From assembly GCA_905250885.1 (NCBI GenBank), contig CAJNOQ010000035.1, positions 30,091 through 94,090 on the forward strand: DNA of 64,000 bases, in the 5' to 3' direction. Origin of the DNA: Didymodactylos carnosus (lineage: Eukaryota; Rotifera; Eurotatoria; Philodinida; Philodinidae). How positions within the stretch are numbered: the stretch's first letter is position 1; every line of letters begins with the position of its first letter. Positions 38,171-51,663 of this stretch are shown here, in pieces. The translations under genes were made by a program, and so were the position numbers. The notes under the pieces are model-generated. The model was given only the letters and a program-made list of their open reading frames with translations, did no database searches and was not told where the DNA came from.

Positions 38171-38562
38171 AAAAGACAAATAACATATTGAAAAATAAAG
38201 CAGAATCAATTTAAAATGTTTGACAGAGTTATAAATATACATTACATATACAGAATGAGAAAGAAAAACAAAAGAAGATCGTCCGAGTACTATATTATGT
38301 GAACAGATTAGTTAATTGTCTTTTGTTGATACGGCGATTTCTATATTAGTTTTATTTGATGTTTGTTTTTATCACTGTACCTTCAGAGTTCGAATAGAAT
38401 AAAAACATATATCATTAACAAACTACACTATCTTACACAATTGCATTAAACCTTTTGACGAAAGGATAATAATAGAATTTTTCATATCTACTCGCAATGT
38501 GCACATAAAAAAAGCAAAAAAATGATGCTAAATGAACTCAGATAAAGATCATTAATTGTTGA

Positions 38563-41476
38563 CTATAATTTTATGAAACATTTTGAACGTTCAATTAACA
38601 TTTTTAAATCGTTTTCATGATTTGTATACATTGTTTGTAACATTTTAATATCATTTTCTTCATTATCATTATCATCAGACAATATGCCTAGTTCAGTTTC
38701 AATTTGTTGTTGAATATCTTTAAACAAAAAAAGAAATAGAAGATTTATTAAGTAAATTACCAGCAAAGTAACAAATATTCTACCTTTATGTTCGTCTAAT
38801 GATATTTGAATTTTGTCTTGTAAATTTATCAACAAATCATTATATCGTTTTTTAAGATTCAATCGAGCTAATCGTGTTTCACTATCATCGCACAAATAGA
38901 CAATCAGTAATCTTAAATTTTCCGATAAATTGAACATATCTTGTTGATTGTCATTCTAATGATGGAAAATCATTTTTTTGTTAATAAAATGTTGACAAAT
39001 GATGTTTAAAACAACTCACCTCAATTTTTTTTTCATTTGGGCATAGATCTAAGCTGACACATAAAGATGAAGCTAAAGTATAAAGCGTACATAAATAATT
39101 AACATAATGTTTGATCGTAAATAAAACGTTTAACTTACAGTGAGATGTCGATAAATGATCCACAAAACTAAAAAAGAAGAAAAATAAGTAGATGTATGGG
39201 AGAGTTTAACTATAAATATACTCACTAAACAATGTCATTTGTAGCTGAGATTTTTTTATCGTTTATTTCAGTACATACACACTCAATAATATTATTTAAA
39301 CAGATCGCTATATTTTCATAAAATATTTTATTATCTTTTCGTTGTTCAATTTGTTCATTGATGTGTTCATTCCTGATATTAGAATATCTGAAAATTTCGA
39401 GTAAATCATCACTTCTAAAAACATACAGAAAACGTAAATTTAATCATATTAATCAATTTCTAGTTCATAGACACATTTAATACCTCAATGCATTATGCAA
39501 ACATTTCAATATTGGTTGATAAGTGAATTTTAAATCCATTATTTGTTCTCGTATGTTATACAAACGTTTAATATAATCAAAATAATCAGACATTTTGTTC
39601 GATGTTTCAGTTGATGTTAAAAGTGAACAACTATCGTCATTATCAATCGAATCTAATATCCACTGGTGTGCACGTTCAGCTAAAAGTTAAAAGAAAACTG
39701 AATCACACATTTAATTGTGAAGTACAAATAAAACGTGAGATTGAAAGGATTTTATCTCTTTATCTTATACAAGAGATTTGATTTTACGTACATTGTGATT
39801 TTGCGCAGACGGAACATTTGAAAACTGCGGGCACATACGTTTCTGTAACACCCACACATTCACAATGTGACCAACATAAACATGTTTCGCACTAAATAAA
39901 GATAAATGTCTTACATTCATTATTGGAGAAGGAGAGTATAATAAAGAAAAAAGAAGAAGACCTCGTTTTGCAACTACTGCTGCTGATTTAGAATACTGGT
40001 TGTCAGGTTTGACACCCAGTACTTTTCATGCAATTGACAATCTTCGAAGATGGTTATCCATAACCATTGATCCAAGAGTGTTTCAACAACTATTTTTGTA
40101 CCTGTATCATTAAACCATTATCAATCTCAATACCACAAATGCAATGTATCACTTCATAGATGTCTCTTTCTTCTTTATGCTGTTTTTGTGGTTCTTCTAT
40201 AATTAAATCCGTTATGGCATTGTCTGCATTGTCTTCCGTAAAAAGAACATAATCAGGGCTTTGTACAGCTGCAACTGTTGTTGTTGGTAGTTCTGTAATT
40301 GTTTCAACAGGAATTGGTAGAGCTGAATCAATTTCTTTGATGGCAGCTGGTGAAGGTGACGAAATCTTCGGTGAAACATATTCATTAATATCACTGGATA
40401 GAGCACTGTTGTCTTTTTGATTATTAACTTCCAGTGGTGATATTTCTACGCTCGAATTTGTTTGTAGTGGAGGCGAAACTTGAGATTTTGATTGTTCATT
40501 TGTGTTCAAAAATGCAGCTGGTTTACGTATTTTAATTTGTCGTTTTGTCTTTGTTGTACGGAATAGACTCATATCGTCTTCAGCTAATGGTACTTCACTG
40601 TTACTGGTATCTGAAAATTGTAATGGACTTGTTGAAGATTCAGCAGCCAATGGAGATCTAATAGGAAAACATAAAATTAAAAAAATGTTTATGAACTTTT
40701 GAGAATAAAAATCGAAAATATTACCTCTGAGACTCAGTCACGTTCATTACAAGAGGAGAATTCAATTTTGACTCCAGTTGCGTGGATGGTTTTGGTGCGA
40801 GGAGTCGTTGTTTTCGAATAGTTATCGGTGGTACAGTTAGAGATGGTGTAGTTGTTTTTTGTTTTGATCGTGCCGTGGATAATTTAGAATTTAAATTTAA
40901 TGAACGTTTACTACGACCAGTAACACTAGTTGCCAATGAACATGGACCGGATGCAAATGTGGAGCTATTCAGTTTTTCATCATTATTTTGAACTAGAAAA
41001 AAAAAATCATTATTTATTAAGTCTTACAAAAGATTTCAGCGATTTTCAAAATTACATCTGGTCAACATCAATCAAGATTTTTATGATTATGAACCGTAAG
41101 ACGACAACTTTTATACCTTTTTATTTATTTACACTGTATATGAGACAACGAAAAACTTTTAATCAATGTGTAACTGTGCGGTATCTTGCGTTAAAGACAT
41201 TAGTTGTTCATAAGTGATTACCCATATCAATTTAATAATTTTTACCGTTTGTTCCCTTGTACATCTATCTGTTATATTGTATGTGTCAAAGATGGATCAA
41301 AAACAACCCAAAGATTCAAAAGCTTCATAATTCAATAGAAATGCTATAGCTCTATGAATATATCTTGGTTCAAGACTAAATTTGTCGATAAATATCCTCT
41401 CATTGTCTGTCACAAATGTGTGTGAACTGTTAGTTTATTACACGATTTTATCTGATAGAATCGTGCCATTATAATG

Positions 41477-41511
<35 letters not shown>

Positions 41512-44500
41512 TATTGTTGTTCTCTCAAATTTTAGCAACGACTAACTCCGCTCGAAATTTTTAAGAAGAAATATGCTATCTTCTCAGAATTATAAATGTT
41601 TTCATGTCAAAATTAAGATGTATTTCTCAGTAACTTTCAGTGAAAAATATCTTTGTCTTCTCACGCAGTATACTCACAAAGTTTTTGATTGATGTCGACT
41701 AGCTATAATTTTGAAAACTATCAGTATAATTCAGTTCTATCAATCTTGAGCTCTAAAATTTGTCTCCTGTGTATCAGTCTTTCAACCACTATTAAAATCA
41801 ATCGTCTACCAAGTCTTCTTCAGACGAAATATTCAAAAATATTTTCATTACCTATGGTTTCATGTTGTTTTTGTTGTTGTCGATTAATTTCAATAATTTG
41901 TTTTAAATATGTTTTAATATGGTATTTAATTTCATCTGGCATATGATTAATATGTTGTTTAAATGATTTCATAGAATATTTTGTGTATGTTTTCTGTTCA
42001 GTAGAACTTTTAAAAAATACACAAAATATAAATTTCAATATTTCACCTAGTAAATGTAAACGTTCTACAAATGTTCGATCAGTCATATTGTTACTATTAT
42101 CATTATTATTATCTGAATAAACCATTTTTCTATATGTTTCTAATAAATCATAACGTTCAAAATCATTTTTCAACCAAATATCAACGTGTTTCAAATATTT
42201 TGTTAACATAAAACTTTCTTGATCAAAAAAATCTGTTTCAATTGGTGACTCGCCTTGTCGAAGTTGTTCTCCTTCTTCTCCATCGCTTGATGACGGAGAT
42301 ACTATTGTATCAGTTGATACTTTTTCTTGCAATGTCATGTGAATATTTTGTAAACGATTTAATATTTGTTTTAATTCCACACGAGTCAATTGAATTTGAG
42401 TAGGATGGATTAAATTATTTTTCAAAATATTATTATTTATTGACGATAAACTGTGTGGATAATCAACTACCCATATTTCGGGATCTTCATATTCATCCGA
42501 TAAATAAGTATGTTCATCCGTTAACGATTCAGATTGATTTGTTTGCTCTTCAGTCATATTATCTGCGAATAGAAAAACAGAATATTATCAATCAGAGAAT
42601 GAACGTGAGTGTGAAAAGAAATAGCATAAAAAAATAGAAACATAAGCATCAGCCAAGCGTTTACTAGTACAATATTATATAAGACGCAACATTCTCGTCT
42701 ATTGCCTATAAAAAAGATTTTAATATTTTAATCATACTTTTTAGTGCAGATGAGTTGAACATTTCAGTTTTTGAGTGTTGTCGATGTTTTGGTGATATTT
42801 TTAATCCCCAATTGAATGAAGAAGTTGATTGTACAGGTAATTCTTCTTTCATTTCGTTTGATGGTGGAGAAGGTGGTATTGATAGTGGAGCTTGAACATG
42901 TACATCTACCGACTCAAGTTTGACTGGCGATGATTTATTGGACAATTTTCTCGTTGAACTTCTCGGCTGCTTTCTTTCTGTCTGTTTTTGTCGTAATTTA
43001 TCCAATACACCTCCAATTTGTTTTCCTTGTTTTTGTAATGGTTGTACGGCTTTATCGATGCTGATTGTAGACACTTGTTCTTTTTCACTTGGCTGTAGTT
43101 TAATGTTTTCAATAACGCGTTTCGGTCGATGTTGTTTGCGTTTAGATTTTTGCCGATCAGATTGAGGTCGAAAGGATAAATCTAAAATAAAAATGATTAT
43201 AATACGATCCAGCAATTAAAAGAAGACCACAAGAAATTTACTTTCTAAATTTTGATCGTCGTGTGATGGGGAAAGAGCAATATCTTTTATGCAAAGTGGT
43301 GTTACTGACTTAGTCTTAATTTTGTCGTCAATTTGCGGAAAACTCAGTGTTTCATCGATCAAGCCGTTATTTGTCGTCGATGACGTTATTGTTCCCTCAA
43401 ATTGATGCACAATATACGGAGTATCAGTGCTTCTTGATAAATTACTATCTGTTTGATAAATAAGATCATTTTCATCAAAAGTATAATTATGGGATTGTGA
43501 TATTGTCGTTGTTGTTGACGGTAATTCTTCATCATTGAAATTACCCACTACTTCAATACCACCGTTATCTTCATCACTATGGAATAAATGTTGATCAGAT
43601 TCTGATAGATTTTGCGACACAGTGTCGTCTTGTTCAATTGAAATAGACGGAGGAGACAGTTCTTGTTGAGATGTTGAAGAGACAACTTCTTCTTGAACAG
43701 CGAAACTTTTTCTTGTTTTTTCATCTTTTTCTTGTTCTTTTTCATGATGAATTGAAATCATTTTTTTTTCCTCATTAACAGTCGAATGTCTTGTAGGCAA
43801 AAGTGGGGAAGACAAATCGATGGATAATTTAGAACCAACTCCTACATTTTAAAATACATGAGTAACCTATCATCTATCAAGAACAAACAGACATACGTTT
43901 TGATCTACTAGGTCTTTTCGGTCTACTTTCGGATTGTGATATTGACAGTGGAAGTGCTCGACTTTTCTTCTCAAGAAACCGAATAACTAAATATTGAAAA
44001 AAATAGAGAAAATGAGAATATATCAAATTTATGACGGAACAGGATCTATGACTTACTTGGACGAAAAATAACGATTTCAGATTGATCACTTTTCGTTGCA
44101 CTAGCTTTTTCATTTGATAATGAACGTTCTGTAAACTTTTTTGTTTGATTTTCATTCGGTAATGAAATACATTCTGATGGAACATGATACATTTCTTCGT
44201 CGTCGACTGGGTTTTTCTGTTCATATTCAAGTTTTTTCAATATTGGTGACGGCCTTGATTGTTGTGAAAATTCGATAGACTCTTTTGAACTCGTACTTGA
44301 CGTACTATCGAAAAAAAAGCAGCGCTTTCGGTTATTTTTTGAATAACTCCAGAACGAAATTAGATAGAGACTTATGGCCCAAAGTGTCGTCTACAAAACT
44401 GCGCAAGTTCGAGATCACTAGCTATTTTCGTAGTGAAACATCGCCACGTGAATCAACGTTGTCAATAATCTATGTTTCAAGTCATTTTACGCATAATAAC

Positions 44501-45838
44501 CTTAAAGTTGAGTGAATAGGTAGGTCACAGGAAAATTGCTATAACTCCGAAACGTAGATAGCTAGCGACCTCGAACTTGCGCAGTTTTGTAGTTAGCACT
44601 CTGGGCAGCATTTCCATAATTTCGACATAAAAATTGCTAAAGGAAACCAAGAAGCGGCAATCCGACTGCAAGGTGCTCCCATATATGGATAGATAGAGTA
44701 AAGTTTTTCCTACAAAGCGGTGAAAAAATCGCAAGTTTCTATCTAGTTGCGTTATGAAGATATTCAAAAAATAACCGAAAGTACTGCTTTTTTTTCCCAA
44801 TAATACGACTTCGTTGAGGTAACAGAACAGACTTCACAGTTTCACTCGATGATACCGAACTTTCACTTGATACTACTGCTGTACGATGCATTGATAGAGA
44901 TGAAACTGTTGTGATTGGTATTGAACTTTTAGGACCTAAAAGTAAAAAATTGGTCATGTAAACAATAATCAACAAATTGTTACATACCAATATTAGTATT
45001 TGGTTTCCAGACAAAAGATGTTCTTGTGGAAGATGAAGTCTTTTTTTTTGGCTTATCTGCTGAAAAGAATAGACAATAGATAACTTTTATCTCTAAGCAA
45101 ATTATTGATTTCTTACAGTCTTTAGCGTTGCCATTGTTTTCACTGGATGAGAAATTTGAATTCGATTGAATTGAAGTTCTTCTATCCAATGTTGTTGTCA
45201 ATCGTGAAGTAGATTGTATGTCTATACCGAGAAGCATATATAACCTTTATTGAATAAAAAAAACAGGAAAGAAAAATGATACAAACCGATTGGAAGTGGT
45301 ACATTTCTTGTCTTGATATCGTTACGAATAAATTGTCCAGGCCGATATTCAAATGCTGTACTGTGTCGTAAGCTTGTTCCAGACCGTTTCTAAAATGAAT
45401 GAAGAATAGATACATTAAAAAAGAATCTTTTCTCTCAAATACCCAAGACTTTTGTAAGAACTCGATATAACAACAAAAAGATGTCTGTTTGACCTTTCTA
45501 AGTTTCATCATACTCAGGATACTAATGTATCTTACTTCTTTTGGTATTGAACGAATATTTTCAAAATCGATCCAATGTTGATTGTCTTCACTATTCAAAT
45601 GTGGAAATTGAATTAAATATTTGCGTAGTTCACATTGTAAAATAGTGCCTGTGAACCTAAAATAACAAAAAACAATTATAAAACAAAGTTACAACTAACG
45701 TGTTATATGTTACCATTTGTTGACGTCCAGTTGTGCTTGTACATTTGTTCCAATCTGTAAACGTAAAATTTTGTTTGAAATTGATTCATTTGAATTAGAA
45801 TTGTTGGAAACAGATGAGTCTAATCGTTTACGTTTCAT
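38563..45838 (-). CDS. PHF20-like Tudor and PHD chromatin reader
   Basis: A many-exon gene starting MKRKRLDSS at 45838 and ending at TAA 38563. Tudor-like segment near residues 28-90: IGTNVQAQLDVNKWFTGTIL...FPHLNSEDNQHWIDFENIRSIP, matching the first PHF20 Tudor/MBT repeat. A long disordered S/T/K/Q-rich middle spans about 40.7-45.2 kb. A PHD finger (40.09-40.15 and 39.80-39.89 kb) has CIC, CETC, H-x2-C and CSVC ligands and reads EVIHCICGIEIDNGLMIQ, very close to PHF20. The end has helices with LINLQDKIQISLDEHK resembling the PHF20 C terminus. PHF20 is a methyl-lysine reader in MOF/NSL acetyltransferase complexes. No C2H2 finger or AT hook was seen. Joining the N- and C-terminal halves into one gene is inferred from strand, spacing and domain order. 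Some internal exon ends are uncertain. Confidence 0.75.
41477..41511. repeat. (CTA)n microsatellite
   Basis: About 11 uninterrupted CTA units inside an intron of about 850 bases in the PHF20-like gene (about 40996-41846). Confidence 0.9.
44311..44795. mobile_element. 485-bp fold-back element within the PHF20-like gene
   Basis: The terminal inverted repeats are about 65 bases, each starting with eight A then agcag, then ctttcggttattttttgaat and agatagaaactt (diverged about 20%). The inside includes further inverted pairs such as gcgcaagttcgag and its near complement. It separates codons for PQRSRIIG from STSSTSSKES of the same gene. Reading on the - strand, a GTACTT donor at 44784 lies in the right repeat, and a T-rich acceptor ending at 44305 lies at the left repeat. 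Removing 44305-44784 restores the frame. Confidence 0.75.
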
Positions 45839-46802
45839 GGCTAATACAGTGACAACTGCAGATACAAAAAAGACGATTTTGTTGTTGAGGATATATCGAC
45901 ATAAAAGCAGAAATTGAAGGCCAAAACAAAAATCTGAAAAAGTAAAAAGATATGAAGATGATTTCTTGCAGAATACTAAAAAAATGAGTGCATATATCGG
46001 ATCTTAGAAACTGGAATATGAGCAAATTTTGAGTGACATAACATAATCATAGGTAGCGAACAAAAAAAAATGTATAAAAAAAATAGTATATGCACAATTA
46101 GTAAAAACTGATATGTCCAACAAGAATTTTTGTTCCCCCTCTCCGTTATTCTTTAAACTCGACGCTAATACAAGCAAACACTTCAATTCTAGAAGTTGTA
46201 TGATAATGATGTGCAAAGATCAGTAACCTTAAAGAAAAGAAAGTCAGTATTCAGTCGACAACTATCATTTTACAGCGAAACTTAAACATCAAACACATCA
46301 ACTAAAAATCTAATAGACACGTTTTCCTTTGTATTATCTTTTTTTCTTTATTATGGGTGTTAGACACACGAAGATCAGTTTCTTCACCGTAATTTTAAGT
46401 ATACGCATCTTCAGACATTTCTATATGACGTACACATATATTCATATATATAAGAAAAAACAAGAAAAAAGAGAAAATAATAAACAGCACTGGAAAAAAT
46501 AAGTTATTTCTTCAGCTTTTTCCAGTTATTCAAAAGTCAATAGAATAAATGATAAAAAACTAAATATAACGTTAGCTTTGATCAGCAAAAAACTTGAGGT
46601 TGAATAGCAAGAGAAAATAAAAGGAGGTGCCGGACAAACAACACCTGTACAATCAAATCAAAAAAGAGTCTCATGTATATAGTCAAACTAAAATGTTTGT
46701 TCTATCAAAATGAGGAAACCATTTAATCAATTTACATAAGTCTAAATTAAACATGTTTCAAAAAATTGAAATAAAGTTAACAAATGAAAAGAAAAACCAA
46801 AT
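45839..46802. other. Spacer between PHF20-like and RBM7 genes
   Basis: Less than 1 kb between the start of the PHF20-like gene and the end of RBM7, so it holds one promoter and one 3' flank. AT-rich, no exon seen. Confidence 0.5.
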
Positions 46803-47595
46803 CTAACGATGATTATGTGCATGACTGTTGTGTCGTCTATTATTCAAATAATTTTCATCACGAAAAGAAGAGTAGCTGCCACGTTGATTTTTCGAACTAT
46901 GAGAAAAACTACTACTATCTTTTAAATGAGATTGTTGTCGTTGATGATAGGGATGATAGGAACGATTATCACGTCTTGACTGTCTCAGTGACGAATGTCT
47001 TGATTCATCATTGTTATCTTGTGACAATTTGTAATTGGTGATAGCTGAAGGATTTGATAATAAAACTTGCTGATGTTGAATATGTGACGGCATTACATCA
47101 GAAAAATTGGCTTGATGACCCTTGACATTAAAATCAAAGTCGTTAGCAGGTGGTAGCCTGAATGGAGAACCCATTAGAGACAGAGATTGATGCTGTTGTA
47201 GATGACCTATTTGAGGTGAATTCATATCCGCATATGAATTGTTCGGATTACTGATGTTATTGCTGTTATTAGCATTAGTGCGTGGATTTAAACGTAGTTC
47301 ACGTTTAAATAAATGGATGTTTTCCATAATAGCTTCGGCATATGGTACAGATTCTTCGTGTTTGAATGTAATAAATGCAAAAGCTTTCCTGCCGTCACGT
47401 TTTAATCTTACCTCTTCTAATGGTCCACTCTGCAATGAGAAGAAAGAAAACAAACTACATCGAGAAAAAAAATCGACTAATTACTTGAAGAAATAATTCA
47501 AATAATAGTTCTTCGGTAACATTCTCATGTAAATTTCCACAGTAGAGTGTACGACGATCTTTTATATTATCTTTTTGTGCGTAATATGAAGACAT
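46803..47595 (-). CDS. RBM7: RBM7-like RNA-binding protein (NEXT complex)
   Basis: Two exons, 47595-47485 and 47429-46803, give 245 residues. One RRM occupies about residues 15-95: RNP2 TLYCGNL, then VTEELLFELFLQSGPLEEVRL, RNP1-like KAFAFITFKHEESVPYA, ending in LFKRELRLNP. VTEELLFELF, the GP after it and F-x-F-x-FKHE-SVPYA are diagnostic of RBM7/RBM11. In RBM7 this domain binds U-rich nascent transcripts and, with ZCCHC8 and MTR4, brings them to the nuclear exosome. The C-terminal 150 residues are disordered, rich in N, S, H, Q and R, and end in HNHR, comparable to the RBM7 tail. The intron falls between LFLQ and SGPL. RBM7 versus RBM11 cannot be separated here; an invertebrate would normally carry one. 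Confidence 0.92.
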
Positions 47596-48163
47596 TTTGT
47601 GTTGTACGAATAGTAATACGCACAACTGTTTCTCTAAAACACAGAAAACGTATACTTCTTCTTCAAGACAACATGCTAATACATGTTAATGGAAGACGTT
47701 CAATAGATGTTGACACTCAATTTTTCAATAAAATAAGTTTTTCCAAAAGAAAACTTCATACATGACAGATATTGATGACAACATTTGAAACCATCGTATT
47801 CCACAATTTGAACATATTCAAACTAGCTTAGTATGAGTAGTACAAGCTATAAAGAAAAAATTGACTTCTTCACTAGCAAAATATGAATAATTATGTGCTA
47901 AAATATTGTGTTCGAAATACATGAAGATATTTTGACAGTTTTCTCGTTTTTTATTTATTTTTCTCAAGTGACATGGACATTGGGCCAGCCATGTTAATAA
48001 GTGTAGTCATCTATCGTGATTGGACATATAACCTTTATCATGTTTACACATTCTAATTTGGCATCGTCGTGGAGGTAGTATGTTATTTTCGATTCGATGG
48101 TGGTAATGGTGAATCAGATTAGGGAGCAGTAATAGCACGTGAATTTATTATTAACAAATGATG

Positions 48164-48219
48164 GTTGTCTGCTTTTAGCCACCACTAATAGCAGTTATTT
48201 GTGAGAAAAAGCAGACAAC
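48164..48219. repeat. 13-bp perfect hairpin
   Basis: gttgtctgctttt at 48164-48176 pairs with aaaagcagacaac at 48207-48219 around a 30-base loop. Role unknown; it may be the remains of a MITE. Confidence 0.6.
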
Positions 48220-50605
48220 GGAAATGCAAAAACATATAACAGAGCGATAGATACATCTAATTGACTATATAGACATTGGTTAAATTTTTATTCAACGAAA
48301 CAAGAGAAAAAAAGAAAAAAAATATTATCATTGGCGACCATTTTTGGCAGCTGTTATTGCCAGGTAACTTCTACCTACCTTATTAATACTTGTTCAGCGT
48401 CATACCTTCGAGAATGCACTAAGCTAGTAATTGTTCTGTTCCACTGGGGCTTACACTTCTTTTCTTCGTGAATCAGAAATGAATGTGCACTGTGAGTTTG
48501 GAGTTTCAGTACAGTAGCTGACATATTCCTTGTCGTATTTTTTCTCTTCTATTCACATAACATTCACTCATCATGCTTATGTAAGAAAGAACAAAATAAT
48601 TTATTTTAAAATTTTGGAATAGTTTTTGATGATGTAGTATTACTCAGGTGAAACACGCTCTATTAGATTTAAGTAGATTTGCTGTTGTTTTTTTTTATGA
48701 ATTATTGTAAACAGTATTTTTTTATATGATTTTATGTGATTATATCATACGATTATATAAGATTATACTAGTTTCTGTAACTTTTGCAGGATCTTACAAA
48801 CTCCCGTTTCGTGAATAAATACTACTACTACTAGTACAAGATGTCATAAGATCGATGACTCATCGTATTGCGTAAATATTGCTACGATATATAGTATATA
48901 TAAACTAACGATTGATGGATAGTGTTTTCAATTTCTTTTCTTCAACATTACGCATAAGTTAAGCGCATGATGCAGGATGATGACTAAACGCTGTTCTAGG
49001 ACGTTGAAATCCTACTGATCCTACTTATGTGGGAAATATCTCAAAAGAAAGTTTGATTGTTTAGATGAACTCTTACAGAATTATTACTCTTATGACGTTT
49101 TGTACGATTCTGTGACTTTTAGAAATATCACCTTGTGAATCCTAGAAATTATTTCAGAAAAAATTCATCAACTTGGGAATTTAACTGCTGATATTTCGTT
49201 CTTTTGAGTACTTGTTGTTTTTAGAATTTTTGAATTCCTTATAATTTGTCATTGTTTTTTTCATATCACGCTACATTTGCTAAAAATTGGTTAAGTAATT
49301 AGAAAACAAAGCCTTTTTTGAAAGCATGAGTTAACAACATTATTCATCCGCTTTACGTGTTCGAAAGCATTTTAACTAATTAAGTGTTCTAATGTTTCCT
49401 AGCGATGTTTGACTGGTTAACTCTAACAACTTTTTGTTTGGATCCTATCATTTAATGTTAATCCGATTGATGATGGCTAACTTTTTACATTTATTACTGA
49501 TATTCTTTGACATTGTTAATGATTATTCTACTAATGCCACATAGATCGGTATATCTTCTTGATGATGTGTAGGAACTTTTACGACTGAGAGATTTTTATT
49601 ATTTAAGATCTGAATAAAAAACAGTTGTTCCTTATGTAGTACAATAAAATCCTACATTTCAACAGTGAACAACAGCACAACAAATCGTTAATAGAAGCTA
49701 ATCTTCAAGAGACGTTCTTGTCAATAGAAAAAGAAAAAATTAAAGAACCGTATCCATGTTCAACTGAATAAAAGACTAGTGGAAGCGATTCAAACTTGTT
49801 TTTTTATTTTGTTTTGGTCAGAGTCCATATTTTCACTATATATACGTACATTTCTTTTCTATTGAAAAGAAAAAGTTTATAAGATAAATTTTTCTCGCTA
49901 TTTAGAGGAATAAATTTTAATTATTGTATTATCCGTTAAGTATGATAAAAAAATAATCTAGAGTTAGAACGCGATTCATGTTTATGAGACTGTTTGCTAG
50001 ATATCGTTGTTCAACCTAATGATAAAGTATGTGTCTATTTTTACTAAGAGATATAAACTAGAATTTTAATTTTTAGTGTTGAACAAAAACTTTACCGTCT
50101 GTTTCCAAACTGAATTTTGTATGTATCAAATCAGAAAAAATTTTAAATACAGAAGCAATGAAAACTTGTTTCATATCGATTACTCTCGTTGAGTTGAAGT
50201 CATATTAGCAGTCAGGTATGTTTGATCTCATCTAGCTTATTTTCATGTATAGTTATTATTAATCAAATTCAAATATTAGATCTAATGTAGTTATCTTTCA
50301 ATGGCAAGTTTGCCATTGTATGAAAGTATGAAACAATTTTTTTGATGTCCAGAGTATGAAGAGTATTAATGTAAGAACACGTTCACCGTGAAACAGTTTT
50401 CTGGAAAACTATTCATAATAAACAGGTTAAAACAATAACTCCGTTTTAAAATTCGCAAGCAATTTAGATTAGTTTTGAGTAAAACATTTTCTTTTAGTCT
50501 CCCAGGTAAATTCTGACATCCTAGAGTTTTCAAGAAAAGTGATATGATGCTATTTGATGGGAATGATGATGGAAAAAAAAGAATCTTAGATTTTTATAGA
50601 TTTGT

Positions 50606-50725
50606 ATCAGAGATCGGCACGGGTCGATCTCTTACTGGTCCGGTGCTACCAGAAGCTCGACCCGTGCCGATATTTCACATGTCACCGTCCGAAAATTTCT
50701 GACCCGGCTCTTGTCGATCTCTGAT
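50606..50725. mobile_element. 120-bp nested palindrome, MITE-like
   Basis: The outer ends atcagagatcg and cgatctctgat are exact complements at 50606 and 50725. Inside, tcggcacgggtcga at 50614-50627 pairs perfectly with 50657-50670. It is clearly richer in G+C than its surroundings. No unambiguous target-site duplication. Confidence 0.6.
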
Positions 50726-51663
50726 CTGTATAGTAGATGTCACTCGGCTCAGATAGTGTATTGGAGTTAAAAAGCTATTGTACTTTTGAATAACGATAAT
50801 CTTGTTTATGTAAGGTTCATGAAATACACCATAGCAAATCGCATATTGGAACATAATTTTATCGTTAGCCGATGTTCCCAAGTGTCCTCTGTTAGATAAC
50901 AAAAATATTTATCTCTTGTCATTAAAATATTATTCTAAAGAAATCATCCATGTGTACTATATTTTGAATTTGGAATAGTGGTGAAAAACATTAAAACGGA
51001 ATCGGCCACTAATGAAATTGAACAAGATATAAAAATGGAATTTGAGACTAACAATATTTTTCAAGAATATTTTAGTTAGGAGACGACTAATACATTTTCT
51101 GTTATTTTTTTCTCATGTGTGTATGTATTTAAGTGTATGTTGTGATCTGGCTAAAAGACAACATTTACTTTTAATAAAAAAATTGTCTTTTTCATACTAT
51201 CTATCCTATGTTTTATTTTAATCGATGACTATTTTTTAAGATGCTAGTTGTTACACCTGTATGAAAGAAAATAGATAAAAAAACTTTTTTTTGTGTGTAA
51301 ATATAGCGATTATCAATAAGGACAATTAATCTTATGAATGATTTCAATGTTTTACGAAAAAAGAGAATAGTTAATTATTTTTTAGCAAACAAAATGGTTC
51401 TAAGACAGCTATGACAAACATCTGAAGTTTCTCTAAAAATTGTATATACTCAAAAGCTCTAGAATGTTTCATTTCGTATAAATGTCTCCTGCATCTAGAA
51501 ATAAAACACTGAAATTGTTATTTTCTCAGTCCAAGAACTTATGTCATTTTTCATTTCTATTTTCAGATTTTTCTCAGTATACTTAAAAGATGAGTTTATG
51601 AATCAACAATATCGATATTTCTCTTGATTATTAATGTATATATCATATGAATAAAATAGCACC

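Larger units (their letters stand above)
47596..51663. other. Intergenic region with small palindromes, no gene seen
   Basis: Four kilobases of AT-rich spacer between divergently oriented RBM7 and the ferredoxin. It contains two small inverted repeats (48164-48219 and 50606-50725) and no convincing exon. The frame at 50675-50902 (-) runs across the second palindrome and is not called. Confidence 0.5.

Noticed and set aside
43548-43745. Lysine-rich alternative frame over the PHF20-like exons, and similar ones at 18233-18475 and 18581-18784
   Set aside because: Frame-shifted readings of exons whose proper frame continues across neighbouring splice sites.
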